Assembly: GCA_910584325.1 (NCBI GenBank) | Contig: CAJTZH010000017.1 | Span: 1 to 36,264 of the forward strand | Source: an uncultured Lachnospiraceae bacterium | GTDB lineage: Bacteria; Bacillota; Clostridia; Lachnospirales; Lachnospiraceae | Length of the DNA: 36,264 nucleotides | Direction: 5' to 3' | Shown here: positions 9,476-17,499 of the stretch, in pieces | How positions within the stretch are numbered: the first letter of the stretch is position 1 | Layout of the letters: each line of letters opens with the position of its first letter | Notes under the pieces: generated by a model | What the model saw: the letters and a program-made list of their open reading frames with translations, nothing else | The model's database searches: none | Told to the model about the DNA's origin: nothing | Position numbers and translations under genes: made by a program

Positions 9476-9506
9476 AAAAACCCTTGCAAAACCATATCTG
9501 CAAGGG
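9476..9506 (-). terminator. Intrinsic terminator after rpsI
   Basis: An 8-bp stem (CCCTTGCA / TGCAAGGG, 9481-9506) is followed on the minus strand by a TTTTT run. It ends the rplM-rpsI transcript about 20 bases after the rpsI stop. Confidence 0.85.
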
Positions 9507-9527
9507 TTGTAAGTTTCTGATATAAAA

Positions 9528-9935
9528 TTATCTCTTGGAGAACTGTGGAGCACGTCTTGCTGCTTTTAAGCCGTACTTCTTTCTCTCCTTCATTCTCGGG
9601 TCTCTCGTTAAGAACCCTGCCTTTTTAAGCGTTGCTCTGTATTCGTCAGAATCAACCTCAAGCAATGCTCTTGAAATACCGTGTCTGATTGCGCCTGCCT
9701 GACCTGTATAGCCGCCGCCGTGTACGTTTACCAGTACATCAAACTTGTCTGTTGTGCCTGTTAAAACAAGAGGCTGCTTAACGATAACCTTGAGCGTCTC
9801 TAAGCCGAAATACTCGTCAAGGTTTCTCTTATTGATTGTTACATTACCTGTACCCGGTACCAGATATACTCTGGCAATACTCTTTTTTCTTCTGCCTGTT
9901 CCGTAGAACCTTGCACCATTACTCTTCTTAGCCAT
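9528..9935 (-). CDS. rpsI: Ribosomal protein S9
   Basis: This 135-residue 30S protein has a C-terminal tail that reaches the P-site tRNA. The family signature is clear: GTGRRKKSIARVYLVPGTG at the N-terminus, VNVHGGGYTGQAGAIRHGISRALL in the middle, and a terminal KKYGLKAARRAPQFSKR. The strictly basic KR end is intact. It follows rplM by 28 bases with GGAAGGAA as ribosome-binding site, forming the usual L13-S9 pair. Confidence 0.98.
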   Translation of the reverse strand: MAKKSNGARFYGTGRRKKSIARVYLVPGTGNVTINKRNLDEYFGLETLKVIVKQPLVLTGTTDKFDVLVNVHGGGYTGQAGAIRHGISRALLEVDSDEYRATLKKAGFLTRDPRMKERKKYGLKAARRAPQFSKR

Positions 9936-9963
9936 TGTTATTTCCTTCCTTTCGTTCCCTTAA

Positions 9964-10392
9964 TTAGAATGTTAATACTTCTGGCTTCTGAGCAGCATGT
10001 TCATGCTCTGGTCCAGCGTATACGTGAAGCTTTGTGTACATTTCTCTTCCTAAAGGTCCTTTTGGAAGCATACCCTTAACAGCGTGCTCAATCACCTGCT
10101 CCGGCTTCTTAGCCATCATCTCTCTAAGAGTTGTTTCCTTCATTCCGCCTACATACTCGGAATGATTATAGTAAATCTTCTGGTCTAACTTCTTACCTGT
10201 AAGCTTAACCTTCTCGGCATTAATTACGATTACATAATCGCCTAAATCAAGATTCGGTGTATATTCCGGCTTGTTCTTGCCTCTTAAAACCGAAGCAACC
10301 TGTGATGTTAAACGACCTAATGTATATTGTGATGCATCAACAACATACCATTTTCTTTCTACTGATGATGCACTAGGCATATAAGTTTTCAT
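9964..10392 (-). CDS. rplM: Ribosomal protein L13
   Basis: This 142-residue protein is an early-assembling 50S component. It carries the L13 core: WYVVDASQYTLGRLTSQVASVLRGKNKPEY, DYVIVINAEKVKLTGKK, and the C-terminal KGMLPKGPLGREMYTKLHVYAG. ATG 10392 is chosen because CAGGAGG sits eight bases upstream; a longer reading from 10461 would start within the leader. A consensus promoter lies about 100 bases upstream, so rplM-rpsI is transcribed independently of truA. Confidence 0.98.
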   Translation of the reverse strand: MKTYMPSASSVERKWYVVDASQYTLGRLTSQVASVLRGKNKPEYTPNLDLGDYVIVINAEKVKLTGKKLDQKIYYNHSEYVGGMKETTLREMMAKKPEQVIEHAVKGMLPKGPLGREMYTKLHVYAGPEHEHAAQKPEVLTF

Positions 10393-10514
10393 TGTAAACC
10401 TCCTGTATAGTAACTGTAAATTATATGATAAATGTACCTTCCGGGGCTTTGGCAGGAACATTCTCTTATATTGTCACATCTAAAGATTATATAATACGCA
10501 TCCGTGTGTGTCAA
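10393..10514 (-). promoter_or_regulatory. rplM-rpsI promoter and leader
   Basis: A perfect sigma-A promoter is present: TTGACA (10514-10509), 17 bases, TATAAT (10491-10486). The roughly 85-base leader that follows contains a small TTCC...GGAA hairpin near 10435-10455. An autogenous L13 leader is known in Firmicutes; I cannot confirm that this one matches the known fold. Confidence 0.75.
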
Positions 10515-10592
10515 CCATTTTTTCGAAATTTTTCCATTTAAAATATCAATTTTCCTCATACCTCAAACTCAGTTATACGTTTTACTTTCCGG

Positions 10593-11327
10593 CTAGACAT
10601 ACTCAATCCCCACAAGCGTCAGTCCGCGGGCAGGCGCCGTCGCTCCCGCAAGGCTTCTGTCCTTTCTAAGAAGCGCCTCTTCTATCTGAGCAGGCGTTTT
10701 ATGTCCTGTTCCGACCTCCATCAGCGTGCCGGCGATAATCCGCACCATATTATAAAGAAAACCGTTCCCACGGACGCGAATAATAATCATCTCATCCTGT
10801 CGTAACACTTCCAGAGAATATATAGTCCGCACTGTTGTTTCCGTCTGTGTATTTACGCAACAGAAACTTTTAAAATCATGTGTTCCCGTAAGGACTGCCG
10901 CCGCCGCCCGCATTTTTTCCAAATCCAGATGACGGTAACAGTGGATACTGTCATATCGTTTTGTCGGCAGCGCAAATTCCCTGTTTAAAATGCGGTACTC
11001 GTATGTCTTAACGGTATCACAATGCCTTGGATGGAAATCATCTTCCACCTGCTCTGACTTCTGTACCCGGATATCTTCGGGAAGCACCGCGTTTAACGCA
11101 TAAGAAATCTTTTCTGCCGGTATGCGGGTATCCGTATCAAATACAGCGACATTTCCAAGGGCATGAACGCCGGAATCCGTTCTGCTGGCACCGATAACTC
11201 TGATATTTTCTTTTAATAGTCCCTTAAGCGCCTCATTTAAAACAGATTCCACTGTGACGGCATTCGGCTGAATCTGCCATCCACAGTAATTTGTTCCGTC
11301 ATATGCAACAATTAATTTCACTCTCAT
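10593..11327 (-). CDS. truA: tRNA pseudouridine(38-40) synthase TruA
   Basis: This 244-residue enzyme isomerises uridines 38-40 in the tRNA anticodon arm. The catalytic aspartate is in GASRTDSGVHALG (Asp51), with the N-terminal VAYDGTNYCGWQ and the conserved RGNGFLYNMVRIIAGTL near residue 200. I prefer ATG 11327 over ATG 11333 because GTAGGAA leaves proper spacing only for the second. It follows ecfT by about 50 bases, the usual position after the ECF module in Firmicutes. Confidence 0.97.
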   Translation of the reverse strand: MRVKLIVAYDGTNYCGWQIQPNAVTVESVLNEALKGLLKENIRVIGASRTDSGVHALGNVAVFDTDTRIPAEKISYALNAVLPEDIRVQKSEQVEDDFHPRHCDTVKTYEYRILNREFALPTKRYDSIHCYRHLDLEKMRAAAAVLTGTHDFKSFCCVNTQTETTVRTIYSLEVLRQDEMIIIRVRGNGFLYNMVRIIAGTLMEVGTGHKTPAQIEEALLRKDRSLAGATAPARGLTLVGIEYV

Positions 11328-11377
11328 CCGCATTTCCTACATCTATCTTCTTTTCCATCTATTCCGCAAAACTGCCG

Positions 11378-12187
11378 TCAGAACACTGGTAATACATTTC
11401 TGATAACAATCATTACTGCAAGGTATCCAAACAAAACCAGATACGCAATCAAATCCTGCTTCTTGTATTTTAGCGGTTTCATTTTTGTTCTTCCTGTTCC
11501 TCCGCGATAGCACCGTGCTTCCATCGCCATCGCGAGGTCGTTCGCCCGGCGGAACGCCGATATAAAAAGCGGAACTAAAAGCGGAACCATGGCTTTCGCT
11601 TTCTGAATCAGATTCCCGTGTTCAAAATCCGCGCCTCGTGCAGTCTGCGCTTTCATAATCTTATCCGTTTCTTCTATTAATAATGGGATAAACCGCAGCG
11701 CAATCGCCATCATCATCGCGACCTCATGCACCGGCAAACGAAATATCTTCAGAAATCCCAGCGCTTTTTCCAGGCCGTCCGTCAGATTATTCGGCGTCGT
11801 GGTCAGCGTCAGCAGAGATGAACCGATAATTAACATCATCAGCCTGATGACCATATAGAGCGCCGTGACAAGCCCTTCCCAGGTAATCGTCAGTTTCCAT
11901 ATCCGCACAAGAACCGTTCCCTGCGTCAGGAACAGATTAAAGACCGCGCTGAACACAAGTACAAACACCACCGCCTTCAGACCTTTTACAATAAACCGAA
12001 ACGGAACCTTAGATGTCTTAATCACCGCCGCAAGGAACAAACCACCCGCTGCATAAAGCGGAATGCTTCTCCCAAGGAACAGCGAAATAAGAAAAATAAC
12101 CGTCCCCGCCAGCTTTACACGCGGGTCCAACTTATGAATGACCGAATCTGTCTGATAGTACTGTCCGATTGTAATATCTCTAATCAT
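11378..12187 (-). CDS. ecfT: ECF transporter transmembrane component EcfT
   Basis: This 269-residue integral membrane scaffold couples the two ATPases to interchangeable substrate-binding (S) proteins for vitamin or micronutrient uptake. It shows about five to six hydrophobic segments. The two cytoplasmic coupling motifs that insert into the ATPases are visible: AQTARGADFEHG near 180 and AMEARCYRGG near 225. The start overlaps the ecfA2 stop by four bases (ATGA). No S component gene lies nearby, so this is the general (group II) module serving S proteins encoded elsewhere. Confidence 0.95.
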   Translation of the reverse strand: MIRDITIGQYYQTDSVIHKLDPRVKLAGTVIFLISLFLGRSIPLYAAGGLFLAAVIKTSKVPFRFIVKGLKAVVFVLVFSAVFNLFLTQGTVLVRIWKLTITWEGLVTALYMVIRLMMLIIGSSLLTLTTTPNNLTDGLEKALGFLKIFRLPVHEVAMMMAIALRFIPLLIEETDKIMKAQTARGADFEHGNLIQKAKAMVPLLVPLFISAFRRANDLAMAMEARCYRGGTGRTKMKPLKYKKQDLIAYLVLFGYLAVMIVIRNVLPVF

Positions 12188-13029
12188 TTCATCACCTTTA
12201 AAATTTCCTTCGCCGCTTCTTCCACCGTTGTAACATTCAGCGGTACATTGACACCGCGTTTTCTAAGCTCTGCCATCAGATACGTCACCTGCGGCGCCGC
12301 CAGTCCTACTTCTTCCAACTCCTGATAATGTGTAAAAACATTTTTCGGCGTATCGTCATACAGCAGTTCTCCCCTGTTCATCACCATAATGCGGCTTACA
12401 TACTTTGCCACATCCTCCATGCTGTGTGATACGAGAATAATTGTAATTCCCGTCTCCTCATGCAGTTTCGCGATATAGTCCAAAATCTCGTCTCTGCCTT
12501 TCGGGTCAAGTCCTGCCGTCGGCTCATCCAAAATCAGTACATCCGGTTTCATCGCAAGCACCCCCGCTATCGCAACTCTGCGCTTCTGACCACCGGATAG
12601 GTCAAACGGCGACTGATAATACAGATTTTCTTCCAGCCCCACCTGCCGTAGGGCATCAAAAGCGCGAAACTGGGCGTCTTTTTCCGAGAGTCCCAGATTC
12701 AGCGGACCAAAACATACATCTTTAAAAATCTCCGTTTCAAACAACTGGTGCTCGGGATACTGAAACACCAGCCCCACATGACGACGCAATTCTTTCATAT
12801 TATATTCCGGGTCGTAGATATCCTGTCCGTTATAATAAACTGTCCCTTCCGTCGCCCTCACAAGACCGTTTAAATGTTGTATCAGCGTAGATTTACCGGA
12901 ACCGGTATGTCCGATTAACCCGATAAACTCTCCGTCCTCTATGGCAAAACTGACGTTTTTTAACGCATACGTTTCATTACCGGAACCCCTGTCATATATA
13001 TGGCTTATTTTGTCTGCTATTATTGACAT
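12184..13029 (-). CDS. ecfA2: ECF transporter ATPase EcfA2
   Basis: This 281-residue ABC ATPase energises the ECF transporter at the inner face of the membrane. It has Walker A GHTGSGKSTLIQHLNG, the Q-loop FQYPEHQLFE, the ABC signature DLSGGQKRRVAIAGVLA, Walker B DVLILDEPTAGLDP and switch histidine ILVSHSMED. It overlaps the upstream ecfA1 by ten bases and ecfT by four, so the three subunits are translationally coupled. Its start context (DKISHIYDRGSGNE) is typical of the A2 paralogue. Confidence 0.95.
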   Translation of the reverse strand: MSIIADKISHIYDRGSGNETYALKNVSFAIEDGEFIGLIGHTGSGKSTLIQHLNGLVRATEGTVYYNGQDIYDPEYNMKELRRHVGLVFQYPEHQLFETEIFKDVCFGPLNLGLSEKDAQFRAFDALRQVGLEENLYYQSPFDLSGGQKRRVAIAGVLAMKPDVLILDEPTAGLDPKGRDEILDYIAKLHEETGITIILVSHSMEDVAKYVSRIMVMNRGELLYDDTPKNVFTHYQELEEVGLAAPQVTYLMAELRKRGVNVPLNVTTVEEAAKEILKVMK

Positions 13030-13865
13030 ATCGCATTCACCAACTCTTCTATCGTAAGAACTCCGTCCATTCCCGGAATTCCATTTTTCTTCAACTCATA
13101 TGCCACTTGCGTTACCTGTGGCACATCCAATCTTAATTCCTTTAATTTTTCCACCCGGGAAAAAATTTCACGCGGCGTACCGTCCATCACAACCTTACCG
13201 CCATCCATGACAATCACGCGGTCGGCGTCTACTACTTCGTCCATATAGTGCGTAATCAGTATCACGGTTACATTTTCCTGCTTGTTTAGCCCATGGAGCG
13301 TCCTGATGACTTCTTTTCTGCCGTTTGGGTCAAGCATCGCCGTCGGCTCGTCCAACACAATACACTTCGGTTTCATCGCGACAATACCGGCGATTGCGAC
13401 ACGCTGTTTTTGTCCTCCCGACAATCTGTTCGGAGAAGCCGTGCGGAATTCATACATTCCCACTGCTTTTAATGCTGCCTCCACCCGTTTCCAGATTTCT
13501 TCCGTAGGCACACCCATATTTTCCGGTCCGAATCCCACGTCTTCCTCTACAATGGAACCGATAATCTGGTTATCGGGATTTTGAAAAACCATACCCGCCG
13601 TCTGTCTGACGTCCCACAGCTTGTCCTCATCCGTGGTATCCATACCGTCCACCCAAACACAGCCTTCCGTAGGAATCAGAAGTGAATTTAAATGTTTGGC
13701 AAATGTTGACTTTCCGGAACCGTTGTGTCCTAATACCGCCACAAAATCCCCCTGCTCAATGGATAGATTTACATTCTGCAATGCATTAACGATACCGTCA
13801 ACATTTCCTTCTTCATCTCGCCGTATATAATCAAATGATAATCCTTTTGTCTTTACAATATCCAA
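13020..13865 (-). CDS. ecfA1: ECF transporter ATPase EcfA1
   Basis: This ABC ATPase of about 281 residues is the partner of EcfA2. It has Walker A GHNGSGKSTFAKHLN (about 46-60), Q-loop FQNPDNQI, signature RLSGGQKQRVAIAGIVA and Walker B CIVLDEPTAMLDP. The open frame extends upstream into rplQ, but the conserved N-terminus begins at DIVKTKGLSFDY. Two starts fit the AGGAAGGAA site: TTG 13865 (used here) or GTG 13874, which adds three residues. A hairpin terminator separates it from rplQ. The pairing with ecfA2 and ecfT downstream fixes the identity. Confidence 0.93.
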   Translation of the reverse strand: MDIVKTKGLSFDYIRRDEEGNVDGIVNALQNVNLSIEQGDFVAVLGHNGSGKSTFAKHLNSLLIPTEGCVWVDGMDTTDEDKLWDVRQTAGMVFQNPDNQIIGSIVEEDVGFGPENMGVPTEEIWKRVEAALKAVGMYEFRTASPNRLSGGQKQRVAIAGIVAMKPKCIVLDEPTAMLDPNGRKEVIRTLHGLNKQENVTVILITHYMDEVVDADRVIVMDGGKVVMDGTPREIFSRVEKLKELRLDVPQVTQVAYELKKNGIPGMDGVLTIEELVNAICQ

Positions 13866-13889
13866 CCGAGCCACTTCCTTCCTATCAGG

Positions 13890-13924
13890 CAAAAAAGGTT
13901 GCGCAGATTTCTCTACACAACCTT
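13890..13924 (-). terminator. Intrinsic terminator or attenuator between rplQ and ecfA1
   Basis: On the minus strand AAGGTTG(T) pairs with (G)CAACCTT (13924-13895) across a short loop, followed by six T. An extended -10-like TGGTATAAT lies just upstream at the end of rplQ, so ecf expression may be set by read-through or by a weak local promoter. Confidence 0.75.
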
Positions 13925-13935
13925 CCATTGATGAA

Positions 13936-14472
13936 TTATACCAATTCCATAAGAACCTGCATCGCTGCGTCGCCCTTACGAAGACCAATCTTGGTGATTC
14001 TTGTATAACCACCCTTACGGTCAACATACTTTGGAGCGATTTCATCAAATAATTTTGCAGGCAAATCGACTTTCTTTGTATTTCTCTTTCTTCCTGCCGC
14101 TTCCTTCGGTACGTCCGTTACCGGATATAATACTGCAAGCATCTTTCTTCTTGCATTCAGTCTGGATGGCATATCCTTCTTAATTGTCTTTTCTACGCTG
14201 TCAAAAACAGTAACTTTCTTACCGTCTACAACTTCTTTTACTCTCTTACCGTTAGCGTCCTTGCGCGGTACTTTCGCGGTAACCGTAACCGTCTCAAAGT
14301 TGTCCTTTTCTTTAACTGCCAACGCAATCAGAGGTTCCACGAGCTTACGTACTTCCTTCGCTCTTGCCTCTGTGGTAATAATCTTACCGTTGTTAATTAA
14401 TGCAGTAACCTGACTTCTGAGTAATGCCTTTCTCTGGTCAGATGTTCTGCCAAGCTTTCTGTTACCTGCCAT
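13936..14472 (-). CDS. rplQ: Ribosomal protein L17 with internal insertion
   Basis: This L17 is 178 residues, whereas most bacterial L17 proteins are about 115-130. The N-terminal core MAGNRKLGRTSDQRKALLR...TTEARAKEVRKLVEPLIALA and the C-terminal core KLFDEIAPKYVDRKGGYTRITKIG...MELV are standard. The extra ~50 residues are internal (about 54-103: VTVTAKVPRKDANGKRVKEV through KKDMPSR), predicted as beta strands around a KDANGKRV turn. ATG 14472 is used because GGAGG is nine bases upstream; the ATG at 14478 is too close. It is the last gene of the alpha operon. Confidence 0.96.
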   Translation of the reverse strand: MAGNRKLGRTSDQRKALLRSQVTALINNGKIITTEARAKEVRKLVEPLIALAVKEKDNFETVTVTAKVPRKDANGKRVKEVVDGKKVTVFDSVEKTIKKDMPSRLNARRKMLAVLYPVTDVPKEAAGRKRNTKKVDLPAKLFDEIAPKYVDRKGGYTRITKIGLRKGDAAMQVLMELV

Positions 14473-14595
14473 TTTCATTTACCTCCATAGTCGCAGCTTT
14501 TTGCTGCCTTTTGTGGAACATATTTCTATGCTCATCGGTCTTATTAGCAATATGTCTGTACGTCTTCACGCACAGAGGTATACCTTATAAGTATC

Positions 14596-15558
14596 TTAAT
14601 CCTCGCTCTGGTTTAATGATAAACCGAGTTCTTTTAACTTCGCCAGAACTTCTTCCAGAGACTTACGTCCAAGGTTCCGCACCTTCATCATGTCCTCTGA
14701 CGTTCTGTTGCAAAGCTCTTCTACAGTATTGATGCCTGCTCTCTTCAAGCAATTATGTGAACGAACAGAAAGTTCCAGTTCATCAATACTCATTTCAAGC
14801 ACTTTTTCTTTCTCATTATCTTCCTTCTCTACCATAATGTCTACAGACTTGGCATTCTCGGAAAGGTCAATGAACAGACTTAAATGCTCGCTGAGCACCT
14901 TGGCAGCGAGGCTGACCGCCTCGTCCGGCTCCAAAGTACCGTTCGTATATACATCCAGAGTAAGCTTATCGAAATCTGTAATCTGGCCTACACGGGTATT
15001 TTGAACAGATAAATTTACTCTCTCTACAGGAGTATAAATTGAGTCTATCGCGATAGCACCAACCGGCATATTCTCGTTTTTATTCTTATCCGAACTTACA
15101 TATCCTCTACCCTTTGTAATTGTTAATTCCATAAACAGCTTACAGTCTACGCCGCCATTCAGCGTCGCGATAACCTGTTCAGGATTAATAATCTCAATAT
15201 CTGAATCCGCCTGAATATCTGCGCCTGTCACTACGCCTTCTCTGCCTTCCACTTCAATGTAAGCAGTCTTTGGTTCGTTTGAATCGCTGGTATTCCTAAT
15301 TGCCAATTCCTTGATATTCATGATGATTTCAGTCACATCTTCCTTAATGCCCGGAATAGAACTGAACTCATGTAAAACACCCTCGATTTTAACCTGGCTT
15401 ACTGCAGCACCCGGTAATGAAGAAAGCATAATTCTTCTAAGCGAATTACCAAGTGTTGTCCCGTAACCCCTCTCAAGTGGTTCTACAACAAATCTTCCAT
15501 ACTTCTTGTCTTCTGAGATTTCTTCAATCTCAATTTTGGGTTTTTCAAACTCGAACAC
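14596..15558 (-). CDS. rpoA: RNA polymerase alpha subunit
   Basis: This 320-residue subunit nucleates RNA polymerase assembly. The N-terminal dimerisation domain shows GRFVVEPLERGYGTTLGNSLRR and LSSLPGAAVSQVKIEGVLHEF; the C-terminal domain, which contacts UP elements and activators, shows the helix-hairpin-helix region LKRAGINTVEELCNRTSEDM and RNLGRKSLEEVLAKL. Length and domain order are normal. It sits between rpsD and rplQ as expected. Confidence 0.99.
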   Translation of the reverse strand: MFEFEKPKIEIEEISEDKKYGRFVVEPLERGYGTTLGNSLRRIMLSSLPGAAVSQVKIEGVLHEFSSIPGIKEDVTEIIMNIKELAIRNTSDSNEPKTAYIEVEGREGVVTGADIQADSDIEIINPEQVIATLNGGVDCKLFMELTITKGRGYVSSDKNKNENMPVGAIAIDSIYTPVERVNLSVQNTRVGQITDFDKLTLDVYTNGTLEPDEAVSLAAKVLSEHLSLFIDLSENAKSVDIMVEKEDNEKEKVLEMSIDELELSVRSHNCLKRAGINTVEELCNRTSEDMMKVRNLGRKSLEEVLAKLKELGLSLNQSED

Positions 15559-15601
15559 AATAAGCCCCTCCTTTTGGGTATGGTTGGCTAATCCTTACGG
15601 A

Positions 15602-16195
15602 TTACTTTGAGTATAACTCGACGATAAGCATCTCGTTAACTGGAACATCTATAATTTCTCTTGAAGGCAGATTCTTCACTGTGCCCTTAAGATTTTCAAC
15701 ATCAGCATCAAGCCATTCCGGAACAACTCTTCCTGCCGTTGTGTCTAAGATTTCCTTATATCTTGTTGAATCCTTTGACTTCTCTCTGATTTCGATTACA
15801 TCGCCTGCCTTAATTAAATAAGAAGGAATGTTTATGCACTGACCGTTTACCAGGATATGTTTATGGTCAACAATCTGTCTTGCTTCCTTTCTTGTTCTGG
15901 CAAGTCCTAAACGAAATACAACGTTGTCAAGTCTTCTTTCAAGCATAACCATCAGATTGTCGCCGGTCATGCCTGACATTCTTTCTGCTTTCTTATAGTA
16001 ATTTCTGAAAGGCTTTTCCAATACGCCGTAGATAAACTTAGCCTTCTGCTTTTCTCTAAGCTGTAATCCGTACTCGCTTACTTTCTTACCGGCATTTCTT
16101 GACTTTCTATTTGATTTCTTATTTACACCTAAATAAAACGGATCTAAATCAAGTGATCTACATCTTTTTAAAACAGGAACTCTGTTTATAGCCAT
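15602..16195 (-). CDS. rpsD: Ribosomal protein S4
   Basis: This 197-residue primary 16S rRNA-binding protein has the S4 RNA-binding domain at about 88-150 (MLERRLDNVVFRLGLARTRKEARQIVDHKHILVNG). The N-terminal region has a single cysteine (CRSLDLDPF), so it is the zinc-free form. In many Firmicutes S4 represses its own synthesis. It follows rpsK by 17 bases with an AGGAGG-type site. Confidence 0.98.
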   Translation of the reverse strand: MAINRVPVLKRCRSLDLDPFYLGVNKKSNRKSRNAGKKVSEYGLQLREKQKAKFIYGVLEKPFRNYYKKAERMSGMTGDNLMVMLERRLDNVVFRLGLARTRKEARQIVDHKHILVNGQCINIPSYLIKAGDVIEIREKSKDSTRYKEILDTTAGRVVPEWLDADVENLKGTVKNLPSREIIDVPVNEMLIVELYSK

Positions 16196-16212
16196 CTTAA
16201 CTGCACCTCCTA

Positions 16213-16608
16213 TTAAACTCTTCTACGCTTTGGTGGACGACATCCGTTATGTGGAACAGGAGTAACATCCTTAATACTTACGACTTCAAGGCCGCATGCC
16301 TGAAGCGCACGGATTGCTGCCTCTCTGCCGGAACCCGGTCCTTTTACCATAACGTCAACCGACTTTAATCCATGAACCAAAGCTGCCTTTGTAGCAGTTT
16401 CCGCTGCCATCTGAGCTGCATAAGGAGTAGATTTTCTTGAACCTCTAAATCCCAGACCACCGGCACTCGCCCAAGATAACGCATTACCTTCCGTATCGGT
16501 AAGCGTAACAATTGTATTATTAAATGATGACTGGATATGTGCCTGTCCGCGTTCAACGTTTTTCTTAACACGCTTTTTTGTCACTTTTTTTGTAACTTTA
16601 TTAGCCAT
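16213..16608 (-). CDS. rpsK: Ribosomal protein S11
   Basis: This 131-residue platform protein of the 30S subunit carries the full family core: GQAHIQSSFNNTIVTLTDTEGNALSWASAGGLGFRGSRKSTPYAAQ, followed by VMVKGPGSGREAAIRALQACGLEV and the C-terminal DVTPVPHNGCRPPKRRRV. The NGCRPPK motif is intact. It lies between rpsM and rpsD, the normal alpha operon order. Confidence 0.98.
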   Translation of the reverse strand: MANKVTKKVTKKRVKKNVERGQAHIQSSFNNTIVTLTDTEGNALSWASAGGLGFRGSRKSTPYAAQMAAETATKAALVHGLKSVDVMVKGPGSGREAAIRALQACGLEVVSIKDVTPVPHNGCRPPKRRRV

Positions 16609-16658
16609 TTTCTAAACTAACCTCCCTTATGGGTGCCCTCTACGGGCCACTATATTCA

Positions 16659-17030
16659 TTATTTCTTCTTATTTGCTACTGTTTTCTTAGGACCCTTACG
16701 AGTTCTGGCATTCGTCTTGGACTTCTGTCCTCTTACAGGAAGTCCCTTTCTGTGACGGATTCCTCTATAGCATCCGATTTCCTGTAATCTCTTAATGTTA
16801 AGGGCAACTTCTCTTCTCAAATCACCTTCAACAAGAACATCATGAGCTTCCATTGCCTTCTGAATCTTAACAACTTCTTCATCCGTCAAATTCTTAACGC
16901 GAGTATCAGGATTCACACCTGCCTCCGCAAGAAGACGGTTCGAAGTAATTCTGCCTATACCATAAATATAAGTAAGACCAATTTCAATACGTTTTTCTCT
17001 TGGTAAGTCTACACCAGCGATACGAGCCAT
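16659..17030 (-). CDS. rpsM: Ribosomal protein S13
   Basis: This 123-residue 30S head protein contacts the P-site tRNA and S19. It starts MARIAGVDLPREKRIEIGLTYIYGIG and ends in the basic tail KTNARTRKGPKKTVANKKK. The start at 17030 is set by GGAGGTG eight bases upstream; an in-frame ORF reaching 17144 runs through the leader and lacks a site. About 258 bases separate it from rpmJ, holding a terminator-like hairpin and a possible leader structure, so rpsM may have its own control. Confidence 0.98.
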   Translation of the reverse strand: MARIAGVDLPREKRIEIGLTYIYGIGRITSNRLLAEAGVNPDTRVKNLTDEEVVKIQKAMEAHDVLVEGDLRREVALNIKRLQEIGCYRGIRHRKGLPVRGQKSKTNARTRKGPKKTVANKKK

Positions 17031-17065
17031 GCGTATTACACCTCCATTAGTTAATTCTTGCGTAA

Positions 17066-17126
17066 GGAACACATATCGCAGCCCACCCGTCCCCGGATGT
17101 CTGAAATGTTGTGCGTACACATTCCC
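17066..17126 (-). promoter_or_regulatory. Possible structured leader of rpsM
   Basis: On the minus strand 17125-17122 (GGAA) can pair with 17069-17066 (TTCC), and CGCA (17115-17112) with TGCG (17080-17077), enclosing a GC-rich interior. The 12-mer GGGAATGTGTAC at its 5' edge also occurs in the rpsJ leader. A weak promoter (TTGTCT, 18 bases, TAAATT) is possible just upstream. The RNA fold is hand-drawn and modest. Confidence 0.35.
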
Positions 17127-17249
17127 TACTTTTCTTGTTTTCATATAAATTTATTTAATAGTAATGATAACAGACAACTATGCCTGGTGTATCATCACTG
17201 CAGCCGCATAACAGATTTTTTCTCTGGAAATATTTTCCAAAGAAAGACG

Positions 17250-17280
17250 CAAAAACAAGAGAAGCCCTATTCACTTCTCT
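17250..17280 (-). terminator. Terminator or attenuator between rpmJ and rpsM
   Basis: Minus-strand AGAGAAG (17280-17274) pairs with CTTCTCT (17264-17258), followed by TG and five T. It begins only nine bases after the rpmJ stop, in the middle of an otherwise continuous ribosomal protein cluster. Confidence 0.65.
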
Positions 17281-17288
17281 CTGGTTCA

Positions 17289-17402
17289 TTAACCTTGTCT
17301 CTGCTTATGTTTCGGGTTCTCACAGATAATTCTGATAGCGCCCTTTCTTTTTATAACTTTGCACTTTTCACAAATAGGTTTTACTGATGACCTAACTTTC
17401 AC
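17289..17402 (-). CDS. rpmJ: Ribosomal protein L36, zinc form
   Basis: This 37-residue protein is the smallest of the 50S subunit. It begins at GTG 17402, eight bases after AAAGGAG, and reads MKVRSSVKPICEKCKVIKRK onward. The zinc ligands Cys11, Cys14, Cys27 and His32 are all present, so this is the zinc-dependent C+ form. The open frame continues upstream, but only this start gives the conserved N-terminus. A promoter lies about 35-63 bases upstream. Confidence 0.97.
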   Translation of the reverse strand: MKVRSSVKPICEKCKVIKRKGAIRIICENPKHKQRQG

Positions 17403-17436
17403 GGTTGTCACTCCTTTCCAAAAAAGTTCGTTTCTC

Positions 17437-17465
17437 ATTATATCAAACACTTGATAAAATAGCAA
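17437..17465 (-). promoter_or_regulatory. Promoter upstream of rpmJ
   Basis: TTGCTA (17465-17460), 17 bases, then a perfect TATAAT (17442-17437) on the minus strand in the infA-rpmJ gap. It would give the alpha-operon genes a second transcription start inside the superoperon. Confidence 0.7.
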
Positions 17466-17499
17466 GCAAAACTTTTGAAAAAATAAATTTATTTTAACT

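Noticed and set aside
13936..14472. Long rplQ explained by a wrong start codon
   Set aside because: The extra residues are internal; both termini align with standard L17.
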